DNA of 64,000 bases. Source: Tretioscincus oriximinensis. Its lineage: Eukaryota; Chordata; Lepidosauria; Squamata; Gymnophthalmidae. Below, in pieces: positions 31,421 to 41,589 of this stretch. The position numbers and the translations under genes are program-made. Location of the stretch: positions 1,045,053-1,109,052 of the forward strand of contig JAJVDF010000208.1 of the NCBI GenBank assembly GCA_022410635.1, read 5' to 3'. The notes under the pieces were generated by a model. It worked only from the letters and a program-made list of their open reading frames with translations. It made no database searches and was not told the origin of the DNA. How positions within the stretch are numbered: the stretch's first letter is position 1; each line of letters starts with the position of its first letter.

Positions 31421-31677
31421 AGAGCCAGTTTGGTGTAGTGGTTGAATGTTGGACTCGTACCTAGTAGTCTCCCGGTTCGATTCCCCGTTCTTGCACGAAA
31501 GCCAGCTGGGTAACCTTGGGCCAGTCACAGTTCTTTGAACTCTCTCAGCCCCACCTACTCCACAGGGTGTCTGTTGTGGAGAAAGCAATGAAAGCTATGT
31601 GCACCACCTGATGGTTGGCCGCCCTGAGACCTTCGGGTATAGGGCGGGATATAAGTACAAATAAATAAATAAAAATA
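31421..31677 (+). repeat. SINE-1, full length
   Basis: gagccagtttggtgtagtgg head with both promoter boxes (ggttcgattcc near 31475), the cacagggtgtctgttgtgg body, and tail cgccctgagaccttcgggta followed by (AAAT)n. Confidence 0.93.
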
Positions 31678-32685
31678 ATGACACTCTGCCCTGTTTCCAC
31701 AATTTGAGAAATCGTAACGTAAGATACGGCACTTCCCCAAACCTGTGATGCTGAAACTACTAAATCTGGCTAATCTTAATTTGAATCAACATGTAAAACA
31801 CTAAACTGTGGTTATACAGTTCCTTATTTTTGCTGGTAAACAGTGGTATGAAGGCACAGTTTGTACTTATATTGTGTCTTTGTTTTAATTGTCTTTTAGC
31901 ATTTGGTTTGCGTTTGTAATATAAAGGCAGGAGCTGCAGGAAAACAGCCCACAGTTTATTTGATTGCATTGATATAATCAGCGGAAAGAACCTACAGAAA
32001 ACAATAGAGGGAACCATTTATAAAATGCCTGCTGGAAACATTCAAAGTTCTACTTTTATTCTTGTCGGTAGTTTAAGCTTTCCTGTGTTTTCTTCATGTT
32101 ATTTTTTTTTCTGCTCTAAGAAAAAACAATTTTTGCCGTCTGAGCTGGTAATTTTTTTCCATGGCGGCTCTTCCCAATGTTAAAACATCTTTTGATCAGA
32201 TGAAAGGAACGTTACTGAAAACCTGAATGCCTTGAAGCTTTTTAACCTTATCAGAAAAACTCAGGTTGATTTTGCTGTCAAGTCTGTCAGCCCTCGCGAA
32301 CGCAGCAAGTGGAAAAGCAGAGCTGGGACATCGGATGGGCAGAAATTAAGTTGCAGTTGATAAACCAGACAACAGCATACTGAGGCTGCTGTTGAAGAAG
32401 GGTTCTTTACTCACAGTTTGGGGGAACCATAATCGGAAAAATAAAATCTTTCCACATTAACTTTTTAATTCGATGTCTAGATGCTTTTGCTAACCTGCTG
32501 ATATCAAAACATAAATTAAATCATAGTAGCCATTTGTGGGCCTGCCTGAGGTTTACACAAGTTGGAATTTGGTCAGCAAAGTTGTAATGACTTCTCATTT
32601 ACCCCCATGCATGATGAATATGTGCTTCTGGAAGCCCAAATATTTTGAATTAAAAAAAGTTCATGTATTAACCAGAATTTCTAGC
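31678..32685. other. Intron 9, single-copy region
   Basis: No repeat recognised. 32040-32350 has mixed conserved-looking words (ggtaatttttttccatggcgg). Confidence 0.4.
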
Positions 32686-32865
32686 AAGANTCGTAGCATC
32701 TTGGGAACTAACTAGAAAAAGGTAGGCAGCATGAGCTTTCAAAGACAAGGCTACTTCTTCAGATGCAAAGATTTTTTTTTCACTTGTGTCTGAAGGGAAG
32801 CGTTCCTTGAAAACTCATGTTACCCACTTTTTCTTGCTAGTTTTTAAGGTGCTACGAACCCCCCT
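32686..32865 (-). repeat. HHR-like foldback element, compact inverted pair
   Basis: The left arm (32686-32770) and right arm (32788-32865) are inverted copies. On the minus strand at 32724-32767 the left arm reads CTGAAGA, a GTAGCC-containing stretch, GAAA, GCTCATGC. This is the best match in the window to the hammerhead core. Confidence 0.7.
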
Positions 32866-33022
32866 TCCTTCCATTATCCATAGTTTCACTTTTATATTAA
32901 TGGGGAAAATACTGAGGTTAAAGAAACAAAAATATTCAGTTCTCCCCATCTGAGGAGTCCTTTGGCTTTTTACCTTAACTGTGTATCAACTACTTTCTTG
33001 AATGTAAACCAAAACTGTTCAA

Positions 33023-33111
33023 CTTCCTTAGAAACCTATCAAAAATTGGTTTGGGGGTAATCTAGTAGTAGAGTATCCCCAAACCAAATTTTGGCAGGTT
33101 TCTCAGGAAGA
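33023..33111. repeat. 89-bp hairpin
   Basis: cttccttagaaacctatcaa and its inverted partner ggcaggtttctcaggaag form arms of about 35 bp. The inner ttggtttggggg / ccccaaaccaa pairing is strong, and the loop is about 18 bases. Confidence 0.8.
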
Positions 33112-33232
33112 CTAATAGGTTTTGAATTCTTCTCTCTTTGACTATAAATTGGCACATGTGGCTGGGAATGATGTAGGCTTTGATGTTTTGTGTACTGTCA
33201 CTTGTTTTATGGTTTGTTGTTGTTATTGTTAT

Positions 33233-33320
33233 AGAATCATAGAATCATAGAGTTGGAAGGGACCTCCAGGGTCATCGGGTCCAACCCCCTGCTCAATGCA
33301 GGATTCATTAAACCATCCCA
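33233..33320 (-). repeat. CR1-B LINE extreme 3' end
   Basis: agaatcatagaatcatagag, ttggaagggacctccagggtc, cctgctcaatgcagg. Confidence 0.88.
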
Positions 33321-33323
33321 TAG

Positions 33324-33550
33324 TAAAAATAAGAACCCGGTTTTTATACTCTGCCCTACTCATCCGAAGGGACTCAGAGCAGCTTATAAGGTTATTTTTA
33401 ATTATTTTCCCCACTACATTGTGCGGTACCCATTTGCTTTCGAACAGCTGGGTTGCCTGAAGCTTGGGGTAACACCCTGTTCCATGGCCGAAGCATAGGT
33501 TTAGAACTCCAGTATCTCTGTTGAGACATTAAAACTGCTGCAACACCTAT
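33324..33550 (-). repeat. SINE-2 copy, antisense
   Basis: aagaacccggtttttatact to ctgcaacacctatgcc. Its head directly abuts the head of the next copy. Confidence 0.75.
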
Positions 33551-33825
33551 GCCACGAATTGGTCAGTTGCTAAGGAGACAGTCTCCCATCTGAGAGATGG
33601 GGTTTCAAGGCCCTGTTTCAGACATGGGGAGGGCTGAGCATGTTCTACTAGCCTGTAGCTCCAGCCAACCCAGCTATTCGAAAGCAAGAATTGTAAGAAA
33701 TTGCCACAGACCAAGACTAGATGAATAGGAACCAACACAACCTGGTGGGGAAGATAGACTATCAGCCTTCAGGCGAAAAAATAACTNTGTGTGAGAAAAG
33801 TGGGGTATAAAAACCCAGTTCTTTG
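33551..33825 (+). repeat. SINE-2, full length, ends 40 bp before exon 10
   Basis: gccacgaattggtcagttgc head, ggtggggaagatagac body, gtataaaaacccagttcttt tail. Confidence 0.88.
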
Positions 33826-33865
33826 ATTAAATTTTTTAAAACCCTTGCTCTGCATTCCTTTACAG

Positions 33866-33998
33866 TTGGTTAAGGAAGAGCTGTGATCACCTTGTGGAAA
33901 GAGGGTACGAGTGCTCTAGTAAAGTGTGGAGTGGGAGCCACATGCTGGCGTCGCTGCATGACATGGGGATCACGGATGCAACGTTTCCGGTTCTACAG
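33866..33998 (+). CDS. BRIP1: BRIP1 exon 10: Arch domain
   Basis: The acceptor is gcattcctttacag and the donor CAG|GTAGGA; 133 bp, equal to human. The first base completes the Asn codon split with exon 9, giving NWLRKSCDHLVERGYECSS, followed by KVWSGSHMLASLHDMGITDA and TFPVLQ. Human has [20 protein letters not shown] at the same place. A SINE-2 copy ends only about 40 bp upstream of the acceptor, so the polypyrimidine tract sits right at the repeat edge. Confidence 0.97.
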
Positions 33999-34099
33999 GT
34001 AGGAGCCCATTGTGTTGGCGCACTCGGGTTTATGGTTTCCTGGATGTATGGAGTGGAAGATTGGTGTTATTGCCATTGCCTTTTCTTCCTCCAGGTTGA

Positions 34100-34345
34100 T
34101 TATTTATTCATTTCAATTTTTATCCCGCTCTACGCCCAAAGGTTTTAGGATGGGTCATAATCATAAAAACAGAATATAACCACCATAAAGCAACAGCAGT
34201 GTTGGAAAGTGGGGGAGAAACTGTTTCTTCAACCAAAGGCCAGGGCAAAGAGTCTTCCAATACGTTTTAAAGACCTGCAACAAACAGCCTGATGTGCCTC
34301 AAGGGAAACCGTTCCACAGTATAGTGGCCACCACTGAAAAGGTTT
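34100..34345 (-). repeat. L2-type LINE 3' end, antisense
   Basis: atttattcatttcaatttttatc, cttcaaccaaaggccagggc, gatgtgcctcaaggg. Confidence 0.7.
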
Positions 34346-34705
34346 GATACCTAATGCAAATATTTTGCATTATATTTCCCATTCATTCTAATTATACTGG
34401 ATTTCCATATGTCCTTGTGGCAATCACAGCATTGCCCTAGGAAAAAGAAATAGAATCCATGTTATCTCCATTCAGAAAAAAAAGGACAGCTTCTATTTTG
34501 GCTGGATAGTGAAATGGGCTCACGTTTCTGACATGCTTTCTCCGGCAATAATCATCCTGACAATAACTCGTGAAAAAAAGAAAACCAACCCGGGAAGGAA
34601 CATATTTCCTCATTCACTGAAGCTTCATTTCTTGAGCAAACGAGATTTTATTACTTTTTCAGTTGAATTAAACATGAGTTCCACAACAGAGGATTTTCAA
34701 AATCA

Positions 34706-34792
34706 AAGAATCATAGAATTGGAAGAGATTTCCAGGGTCATCGGGTCCAACCCCCTACTCAACGCAGGATTCATTAAACCATTCATTACAAT
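34706..34792 (-). repeat. CR1-B LINE extreme 3' end
   Basis: aagaatcatagaattggaag, ccagggtcatcgggtccaac, ctactcaacgcagg. Confidence 0.85.
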
Positions 34793-34929
34793 GACGTGGA
34801 GGATACTAAAGCTTCCCACCGGTTGGATGCGGGGATCTGGTCTCTTCAAACCTAGATATCTTGAGCACTTAGTTCACATCAACCCTAGATAGTTTGGTCA
34901 AAGGTGCTGAGCTTTGTAATTTCAAAAAC

Positions 34930-35075
34930 CATTGACACCAAGCTCCCTCTGCATTTGTCCTTCCAGGCAGGGAAGGAGAGTATGGATCTTTTAAACAACT
35001 TACTGATAAGTTTTTGTGTTGCTACCCTGGGACCTGTGGTGAAGGGCAGTGTATAAATCCTAAAATAAAAATAAA
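34930..35075 (+). repeat. L2-type LINE 3' end, 40 bp before exon 11
   Basis: accaagctccctctgcatttg, ccttccaggcagggaagg, ctgtggtgaagggcagtgtat, aaaataaaaataaataag. Confidence 0.6.
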
Positions 35076-35114
35076 TAAGCGTGAAGAAATCTAGTATTTT
35101 CCTTCCTTCCATAG

Positions 35115-35269
35115 AAACATCTTGGTGCTGTTCTTGAAAAGGAAGAAAAAGTAACCCTGATCTCTGGAAAAGAAAAAGTTTTTTCCATTCCAGTTATATC
35201 ATCGTCGACACAGATTGTGTTGAAAGGTTTCTTTATGGTCCTTTCATATCTTTTAAAAGAGAACCACAG
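35115..35269 (+). CDS. BRIP1: BRIP1 exon 11: Arch domain
   Basis: The acceptor is ccttccttccatag and the donor CACAG|GTGAGT; 155 bp, equal to human. It encodes [19 protein letters not shown], then [19 protein letters not shown] and [12 protein letters not shown], with the last Arg codon split AG|G across intron 11. The acidic/basic stretch at codons 8-20 differs from human, but [11 protein letters not shown] is nearly identical. It is followed by a very short intron (35270-35365, 96 bp). Confidence 0.97.
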
Positions 35270-35365
35270 GTGAGTGACACAATTGCTTCTCTCTGCGTCC
35301 CTTTCTTTCTGTGTATATTCTTGATTTGTCTTCTAAAGCGACATTATTGTATGTTAAAAAATTAG

Positions 35366-35531
35366 GTTTGCTGACGATTACAGAATTGCCCTCCAGCAAA
35401 CCTATGTCTGGATGAGCAAAAATCCAGTTGATGTTACTGATAAAAACGGCTACTTTGCGCGACCGAAGAAAAGATCTCAACAGAAAACAGCAGTTCTTAC
35501 ACTTAGTTTCTGGTGTTTGAATCCCGCTGTG
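35366..35531 (+). CDS. BRIP1: BRIP1 exon 12: end of Arch domain
   Basis: The acceptor is gttaaaaaattag, with a poor pyrimidine tract for so short an intron. The donor is GTG|GTAAGG. The exon is 166 bp, equal to human. It reads [20 protein letters not shown], then [19 protein letters not shown] and [22 protein letters not shown]-like and FWCLNPAV are family-conserved blocks. The following intron 12 is 88 bp (35532-35619). Confidence 0.97.
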
Positions 35532-35619
35532 GTAAGGCAGTTGTGGGTGGAAGCCTTTGTTTTAAGGGTCTGTGTCTCACTTGAGATGAATCCATTTTTC
35601 AATGGCTTGTTTCCTCCAG

Positions 35620-35760
35620 GCCTTCTCAGAGGTGAGTGGGGATGTCCGGACAATTGTGTTGACTTCTGGGACTCTTTCGCCAATGGACTCTTTCTCTTCT
35701 GAGCTTGGGGTGAAGTTCTCCATTCAGCTTGAAGCAAACCATGTTATTAGAAACTCACAG
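35620..35760 (+). CDS. BRIP1: BRIP1 exon 13: helicase motif III
   Basis: The acceptor is ttgtttcctccag and the donor CAG|GTATGG; phase 0 at both ends, 141 bp as in human. It encodes [20 protein letters not shown] and then [23 protein letters not shown] is motif III, which couples ATP hydrolysis to DNA movement. The exon ends [17 protein letters not shown]1-B fragment begins about 40 bp after the donor. Confidence 0.98.
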
Positions 35761-35802
35761 GTATGGTTCTTTCCCTCAGTGCTGGGATTTCTTTGTGGGA
35801 AA

Positions 35803-36050
35803 GGAATCATAGGGTTGGAAGAGATTCTAGGCTCCAAACCCTGCCCAATGCAGGATTCACTAAACCTCTGCTTGAAGACTTCCGGTGAAGGAGAACTCAC
35901 TACCTTTTATGGCCACCAATTCCACTGGTTGATCACTTTTTTGTCAGCAAGTTTTTTCTAATATGTAGCTCCTCCCTTGCAGTTTCATTTCGTTGTTTCT
36001 AGTCCTTCCATGTGCCTGTGAGAACCAGTCAGAGTTCTCCTGTAGTTATT
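35803..36050 (-). repeat. CR1-B LINE 3' end, just after exon 13
   Basis: aaaggaatcatagggttggaag, cctctgcttgaagacttccgg, ttccactggttgatcac, agtccttccatgtgcc. Confidence 0.85.
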
Positions 36051-36215
36051 TATCCCATCCATCAGCAAAGGTCCCAGGAAAAAGATAAAAAGTATAAACT
36101 ATTAAAATGTGTTTGAAATATAACCTTCCCTCCTTGCTACCGCAATACCAAGTTAAACACCAAAGACCTGGGTAAAGAGTATGTTTTCTCCCAGGTGCCC
36201 AAAATTATACGCTTT

Positions 36216-36511
36216 AGAAGAAGAAGAGGAGGAGGAGAAGGAGGGAGAAGATGAACAAGAACAAGAAGAACTGGGTTTTTATACCTTTCTTTTCTCACCC
36301 AAAGTGGCTTACAAACTTATTTTTTGCCCAAAGGCCGACATTTTATCTTTCCCGTGATGGTTCCTATTCATCTAGTTTCTTGCTTTTGAATAGCTGGGTT
36401 GGTAGAACTAAGACCAGTAGAAGGGCGCTCACTCCTTTCCACAGCCGACACAGAGCTTTGAACTCGATATCTCTGCTGAAACACCAGGGCTCTTGATCGC
36501 TGTGCCACAGG
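36216..36511 (-). repeat. SINE-2, full length, antisense
   Basis: Expanded (AGA/GGA)n tail, then gaactgggtttttatacc to gatcgctgtgccacagg. Confidence 0.82.
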
Positions 36512-36859
36512 TGCCTGGCAAACCTGTAGCTGTTTGGGCACCTGGGGATCGCCACAAAAAGGTCTCTGTTGTGTGTGCCTGCCCTTTGCTGTACCAGACT
36601 CCATGGCCTCCACTGAGTTTCACTGATATCCATAAAACTAAAGGGAGAAACCAAGGGTTGAACCAGAAACCCTCTGCTCTCCAGCCCATTTGCTCAATCA
36701 CTAAGATGCAGCCACTCCCCAGGTTCAGTTTTTAAGGAGTGTGAATGAAGAAGGAAGAATTTCTACTGATTTCTGAAGGCAGTCATGTTAAAAGCAAAAG
36801 AAATGTAAATCATCACAAGTGTTGCCATTTCTGTAGGCTGCTGGATCCATTTTCTATAC

Positions 36860-37245
36860 ATTGGTCCCCCAGGCAACTTCCTGTTAGCAGAAAAGTTATT
36901 TATATGGGTGGAACTGAGCACAGATTGGCTAAGAAAGCATCCTCCCGCCCAGGGCTAGCTGGAGACCTGCAGTCTGCAGAGAAGGACCAAAGAGGCTACC
37001 TGCTGCTCGGACTACATTTCCCAGCAGCCCATGCCACCAACATAACAACAGCTCCTGTTTCACTTCCTTCCTTCATATTTGGGCTGCTGATGCTGCTTTT
37101 CTGGGCATCCAAGCTTTTAAATAAGTTCCTGCCATCATAAGTACCTACCCATGAAGCCAGAAACAAAAATGCTGCCGGAAGTTGAAAAACCGGAAGCTGG
37201 TAATTTGTTATTGGTGACAACTGGCACCCAGTCAATATGGTATAG
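36860..37245. repeat. GC-rich interspersed repeat E, copy 3
   Basis: ccaggcaacttcctgttagcag, actacatttcccagcagcc (37011), caccaacataacaacagctcc, ccggaagctggtaatttgtta, gacaactggcacccagtc. Confidence 0.7.
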
Positions 37246-37629
37246 GTGTATTTAATGTTGCATTAACATCATAGGGACTCTGCATTAGCCTCAGCGTTGA
37301 ACCCGNACCCATAACACGGACAGCCTGCCCATTCCTCATATCTCTACTGTCAAAGGGCAGCAGGAATGATGAATTTGACAACTGCTTGTAGCAATTGCTG
37401 CTTGTCCCAAGCCTACCTGAAGTAATGTCACAGTTTCATTCAGAAATGCTTTTTTAAAAACACCTTTGCCAGATTTTTTTTTCATTTATTTATCTTCCTC
37501 CTGCGTTTTCAAGGAGTCTTTTTTGTTCGTGTTTTGTATATTGCAGCATAATGAATCAGTTACAGCTGAGACTATGTGGCTGTCAGAAAAGGGAGCCAAA
37601 CTTGAGGGACTTGACTGGCTCCCCAGCTA

Positions 37630-37925
37630 GTAGCCAGTTTATTAAGCGTTTTTACAGACCAAAACACTTCTATGTAGGAATTACAAAAGTGTGGCTATTC
37701 TGATCTCATTGTGCTGCCAGACCTCCTGCTATGAAAGGTTTTTTTATCCCACGTCAGCAGCTTTCAGAGACCACACACACAAACAGACGTCTTCTGTAGA
37801 CATCATCTTTCACTCCTTATCAGAAGCAGTTCTTGGAATCAGAGTATCATTCACTTGTTTATGTTTGCATAAACAACAGCACATTTTGCAAGGTTAAACC
37901 CAACATGGCTCCAATCTTGTACATT
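37630..37925 (-). repeat. LTR-like repeat, antisense, copy 1
   Basis: Shares ccagtttattaagcg..tacagaccaaa and atgtttgcataaacaacagca / cacattttgcaa with 43845-44110. TTTATTAA would be the complement of a polyadenylation signal. LTR identity is tentative. Confidence 0.4.
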
Positions 37926-38009
37926 TCTGACATTTGAACTTGGGAATCTTCCCAGGTGTCCTTAATTGCAATGTTGAGGATGTTGCTGATGATAATGTTT
38001 TCCCCACAG

Positions 38010-38171
38010 GTGTGGGCAGGTACTGTTGGTGTTGGCCCCAGAGGCAAACCCTTGTGTGCNACATTCCAGCATACAGAAACCTTTGAATTCCAAGACGAAT
38101 TGGGAGAGTTGCTTCTGTGTGTATGCCAGGCTATTGGTCAAGGGGTTCTGTGTTTTCTGCCATCTTACAAG
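38010..38171 (+). CDS. BRIP1: BRIP1 exon 14: start of helicase domain 2, motif IV
   Basis: The acceptor is aatgttttccccacag and the donor AAG|GTAAGA; phase 0 at both ends, 162 bp as in human (646-699). It starts [20 protein letters not shown] and contains [20 protein letters not shown]. It ends [10 protein letters not shown]; the CFLPSY stretch is motif IV. The single N at 38060 is the wobble base of a GCN alanine codon. Exon 15 (human LLEKLKERW...) is not visible in the remaining 25.8 kb and probably lies beyond the window. Confidence 0.98.
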
Positions 38172-38266
38172 GTAAGAACAAACCAGATAACAGGGTTTTC
38201 CAGTCTATTTAGTAGTAATCTGTAATTAGTTAAAAGACTAATTTTTCTACTTGTATGGTAATTTGT

Positions 38267-38425
38267 AGGCCTGGTTTGGTTTTACCTGGTTTAATCCATG
38301 TTAGTCAAAGCGGTTTAGCTTGATCTATTTTACGCCCTGCAACTGTGTGGGTGAAAGGCTCTAAGGTAGACCAAGCTAATCCAGTTCTATGAAAGTGAAT
38401 TAAATCAAGTAAACGCAAATCGGGT
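38267..38425. mobile_element. Foldback MITE, about 155 bp
   Basis: ggttttacctggtttaatcc with inner ggtttagcttgatctatttt pairs with aggtagaccaagctaatcca and gaattaaatcaagtaaacgc. The arms are about 60 bp and diverged; the loop is around cctgcaactgtgtggg. It begins about 95 bp after the exon 14 donor. Confidence 0.65.
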
Positions 38426-38546
38426 CTCTATTTTTGTTTCTAATCATTTAATTTTTAAATGAGGAGTTTTTATTTTGTACTTTACGTTTTTGTTTGCATC
38501 TGAGATGGATCTGTAACTAATAAACTTTGGCTCTGTCCTCACAGAG

Positions 38547-38668
38547 CCTTATTCTGTATTATATNTCAGAATGGGAGCCTGCCATATACATGGCAGAATG
38601 GGGCCTGCCGTAGACTGCACTGGCATGTAGATGGCCAAGGTCTGTACCAAGATATAACGCAGAATATG
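38547..38668. mobile_element. Foldback MITE (TATGGCAGG family)
   Basis: ccttattctgtattatat at the left, aacgcagaatatg at the right, and the centre gggagcctgccatatacatggcag / ggcctgccgtagactgc. Confidence 0.6.
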
Positions 38669-39605
38669 TCTCATTGGGGACAGGGCCTTCACGTCAATAA
38701 ACATTTTGTGGGGAAGCTGAATAGGTGCATGCACCAAGTTAATATTAGCATTGATTACTTCTGTGAACTGTGAAGGCCTTTTCTTGTACTTGNTGTTATT
38801 CCTGCCATTATATTTCCCTCCATCATAAAAGTAAGAACCAACTAAAATTATATGGGTGTTTTTTAAAAAAAGATTTCTCTGAAGAGAGCAAGGATGGAAG
38901 GGTGGATGTCGTGTAGTAACTCCACTTGGCCATTAGGTGACCACATTGGACTGTAGAATCCAGACTTGTTCGGAAAAGAATCTTCACGGTACCCCTGCGT
39001 TGCCTTTGACATTAAATTCCAAATTTCTTGTGTACTGGGAGCAAGAAAATAAGATACAGTTATCCAATGACTCTAAATTTGAATCCGGGAATAACTAAGA
39101 TTTGGTTTGTGAAGGGAGGACTATTTTCACACTTGTGCCTTCTGAATAATNGTAGTAGTTGTAGCAAATCAAAGCAAGAACAAAAACATTTATAATTTAT
39201 TTTAGTACTAGTGAAAACAGGTCTGTACCACTGGGCAATTCAACAGGCTGCTAGCCGGTTGGCGTTGTGTAGGTGCTCTTCCCGNTCAGCACAGGAGCCT
39301 GGAATCTTGGGTAGAGTGGAGCTCTAGGAGATCAGGGACAGGCAGTGTGGGGATCTTTGGAAACCAGATAACTATCATACCATGGAGTAATTATCCCCAA
39401 CATGGAATTTGCTTTTCTTGCTGCTGCTTCCTGCGCACTGGATTGACACCTTTATTGACTATTCTTCATCCTCCTTTTTAAATTCAATTTCTTCTCTTCT
39501 CCCTTCTCCCCTTTGTTCTTATGGGTATCCTAAATATTTAATTGATGTTCTTAATCCATTTTGTAATTTTTCTTTAAGTACTAAATAACTTGGATCCCAA
39601 AGGCC
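38669..39605. other. Intron 14, no recognisable feature
   Basis: 39390-39480 may be an old CR1 piece (ttgcttttcttgctgctgc). Otherwise nothing. Confidence 0.4.
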
Positions 39606-39930
39606 TTCTCCCATATCAACCTGCCCGTNCCTTAAATCTGCAGGGGAGGCCCTCTTTGTTACACCACCTCTCTCAACAACAAATGGAGTGGGAATCCGGG
39701 GCAGGGTCTTCTTAGTGGTTGACCCCAGTCNATAGAATAGTCTCCTCCTCCCGGAATGCCAGTCACCTTCATTGTATTATTGTAGCAGATCCTTGAAGAT
39801 GCATCTCTTTTCCTTGGCCTTTGGTTGAAAAAAATGTCATTTTTCTTCCCATCTTCAGATACTGTTTTGATACGATTGTTGTTTTTATTGTTAGCATTGT
39901 TATTGTATATATAAACAAATAAATCTAATA
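39606..39930 (+). repeat. L2-type LINE 3' end
   Basis: ttaaatctgcaggggaggcc, caacaaatggagtgggaatcc, ccttggcctttggttgaaaa: the closest relative of the 5690 copy. Confidence 0.7.
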
Positions 39931-40265
39931 TCCTTTTCCATTTGTTATGCATTCTTCTTTGATCATGTAAGATCCTTCTAAAACTATCTTTAACTAAATC
40001 AAATCTATTTGTTCAAATATTTATCCATGCCATTCATCTATTAACTGCTTATAATTTTCTTTCCAATATCGTACCGTTTTAACTGTGTGGCCATAATGAA
40101 TTGCTTCATAACTTACATCTACTTCTAGACTCCATTCATCTATTGTAATATCCTCTGTAATATCCCAATTTATTTACAATTTTAGTGTAAATTTGATCCA
40201 GATTTCCCACCAATCCCATTCAGACGATGTAGACTGTTCTGAAACCAGATTCACATTAACATGGG
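39931..40265 (-). mobile_element. Possible L1-like LINE fragment
   Basis: The minus strand reads SYEAIHYGHTVKTVRYWKEN, loosely like an L1 ORF2 C-terminal stretch. Weak evidence. Confidence 0.3.
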
Positions 40266-41195
40266 GATTTACGAGAGCCAGGAATTTACCATGTGGGCTC
40301 TTGGTCAGAATCGAAGACCTTAAGCACAAAGAACTCTAGAGAGGAGCCCTGTAGATAAGTAATATGTTTCTTCTTTTGTTGCAGTTGTTTCTGCTTTTTT
40401 GTTAAGAGGTTTCAGTAGCTGCTTAATGAAAGGTACATTTGTACAAGTATACAGAATGCGTGCTTCTTTGTCTTCGAATGAAATCTCCAGAGTTGTCCTC
40501 CTATCCTCTCATGTTGCCCCACACTCTACCTCCTCCATTTGAATCCAGTTTGGACAGGCTTTAGGCCAGGAAGGTAAAGTAACAGTCTTGGTAAATAGGA
40601 ACAGACCCCTTTGGGAGTAGGACCCAATGCCCAGTGGCCCCTTTGAAAGCGAAGACAGGAAATAGAGGCACTCAGCCACTCGGCCTCTTTCTACCTACGC
40701 TGTCAGGTACATCAACAACTCCTTAAGGACAGCGGTATCAAAGGTTGCTGAGAGGTCTGATATAAGATCTTGGGATTTGCTCTTCTTCTCAGACAAAAAG
40801 TGATGCNGAGTCCTCCTGGGCACACGGTCCAAAGATGGGGAGCAACAATTTCTCAGGCACANACAGCTGGACTGTGTCAAATTCAGCTACCTTCCCCAGC
40901 TAGGAAGAAGAATAGATTAAATCCTCTATTACAAGAGGTTATGTCGTTTTAAGGCCTGCGTAAGCAANGTGGTAAGCTGTTTTCTTTCAGCGTTCTCAGA
41001 AGAAAAACACNTTTCAGTTTAGATAATTTCTGTTCATCTTTCTGCTGTGTTTTTCCGTCCTGAAGTTGGACAGAAGCTGGATTTAAACTCAGGTGTGATC
41101 AGAGTCTCTGTAAAGAAAGATATTCAGAAACCTGTAAAGAGTTTGATTTAAATCCTATCCTGTTTGTTAGTCTCTAAAGCACTACAAGGTTCCTT
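40266..41195. other. Intron 14, no recognisable feature
   Basis: 40590-40970 may be an old LINE 5' piece, but I cannot place it. Confidence 0.4.
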
Positions 41196-41510
41196 TGCTA
41201 AACTTNCTTACCTATATGTTTGATACTAAGGAGGAAAACATAATGGAAGTTTGCCCTTCCCTTAATATGATGGAAAAGTGAGTAGATCAAAGGCATACCG
41301 ACCCATACTCAAAAGCAAGATTAGAAGTGCTCCTGCTTCAGATGCACACAATTACAGCTAATCCAGATCAAACTACTCTGGATTTAGCATCATAAATGCA
41401 CCAAAGTACTAAACCGATATAATGCTGCCAACTTTTTTTATGTTAATTTCCAAGGTGCTTCTAGATTTCCTTTCTTAGAAGTTCCAGACTAACATAGCTG
41501 CCTTTTAAAA
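41196..41510. repeat. HHR-like foldback element, diverged arms
   Basis: 41160-41280 (ttagtctctaaagcactacaagg, ataatggaagtttgccc) and 41430-41510 (ttaatttccaaggtgcttct, cagactaacatagctgcc) carry family words. Confidence 0.45.
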
Positions 41511-41589
41511 CTTCTAAGAATTTTTTTGAGGACTTTTCAAATATTTTTCCAATCTCTGTTTTGTTCTAAGTGCTGCAAAATCTCCTACT

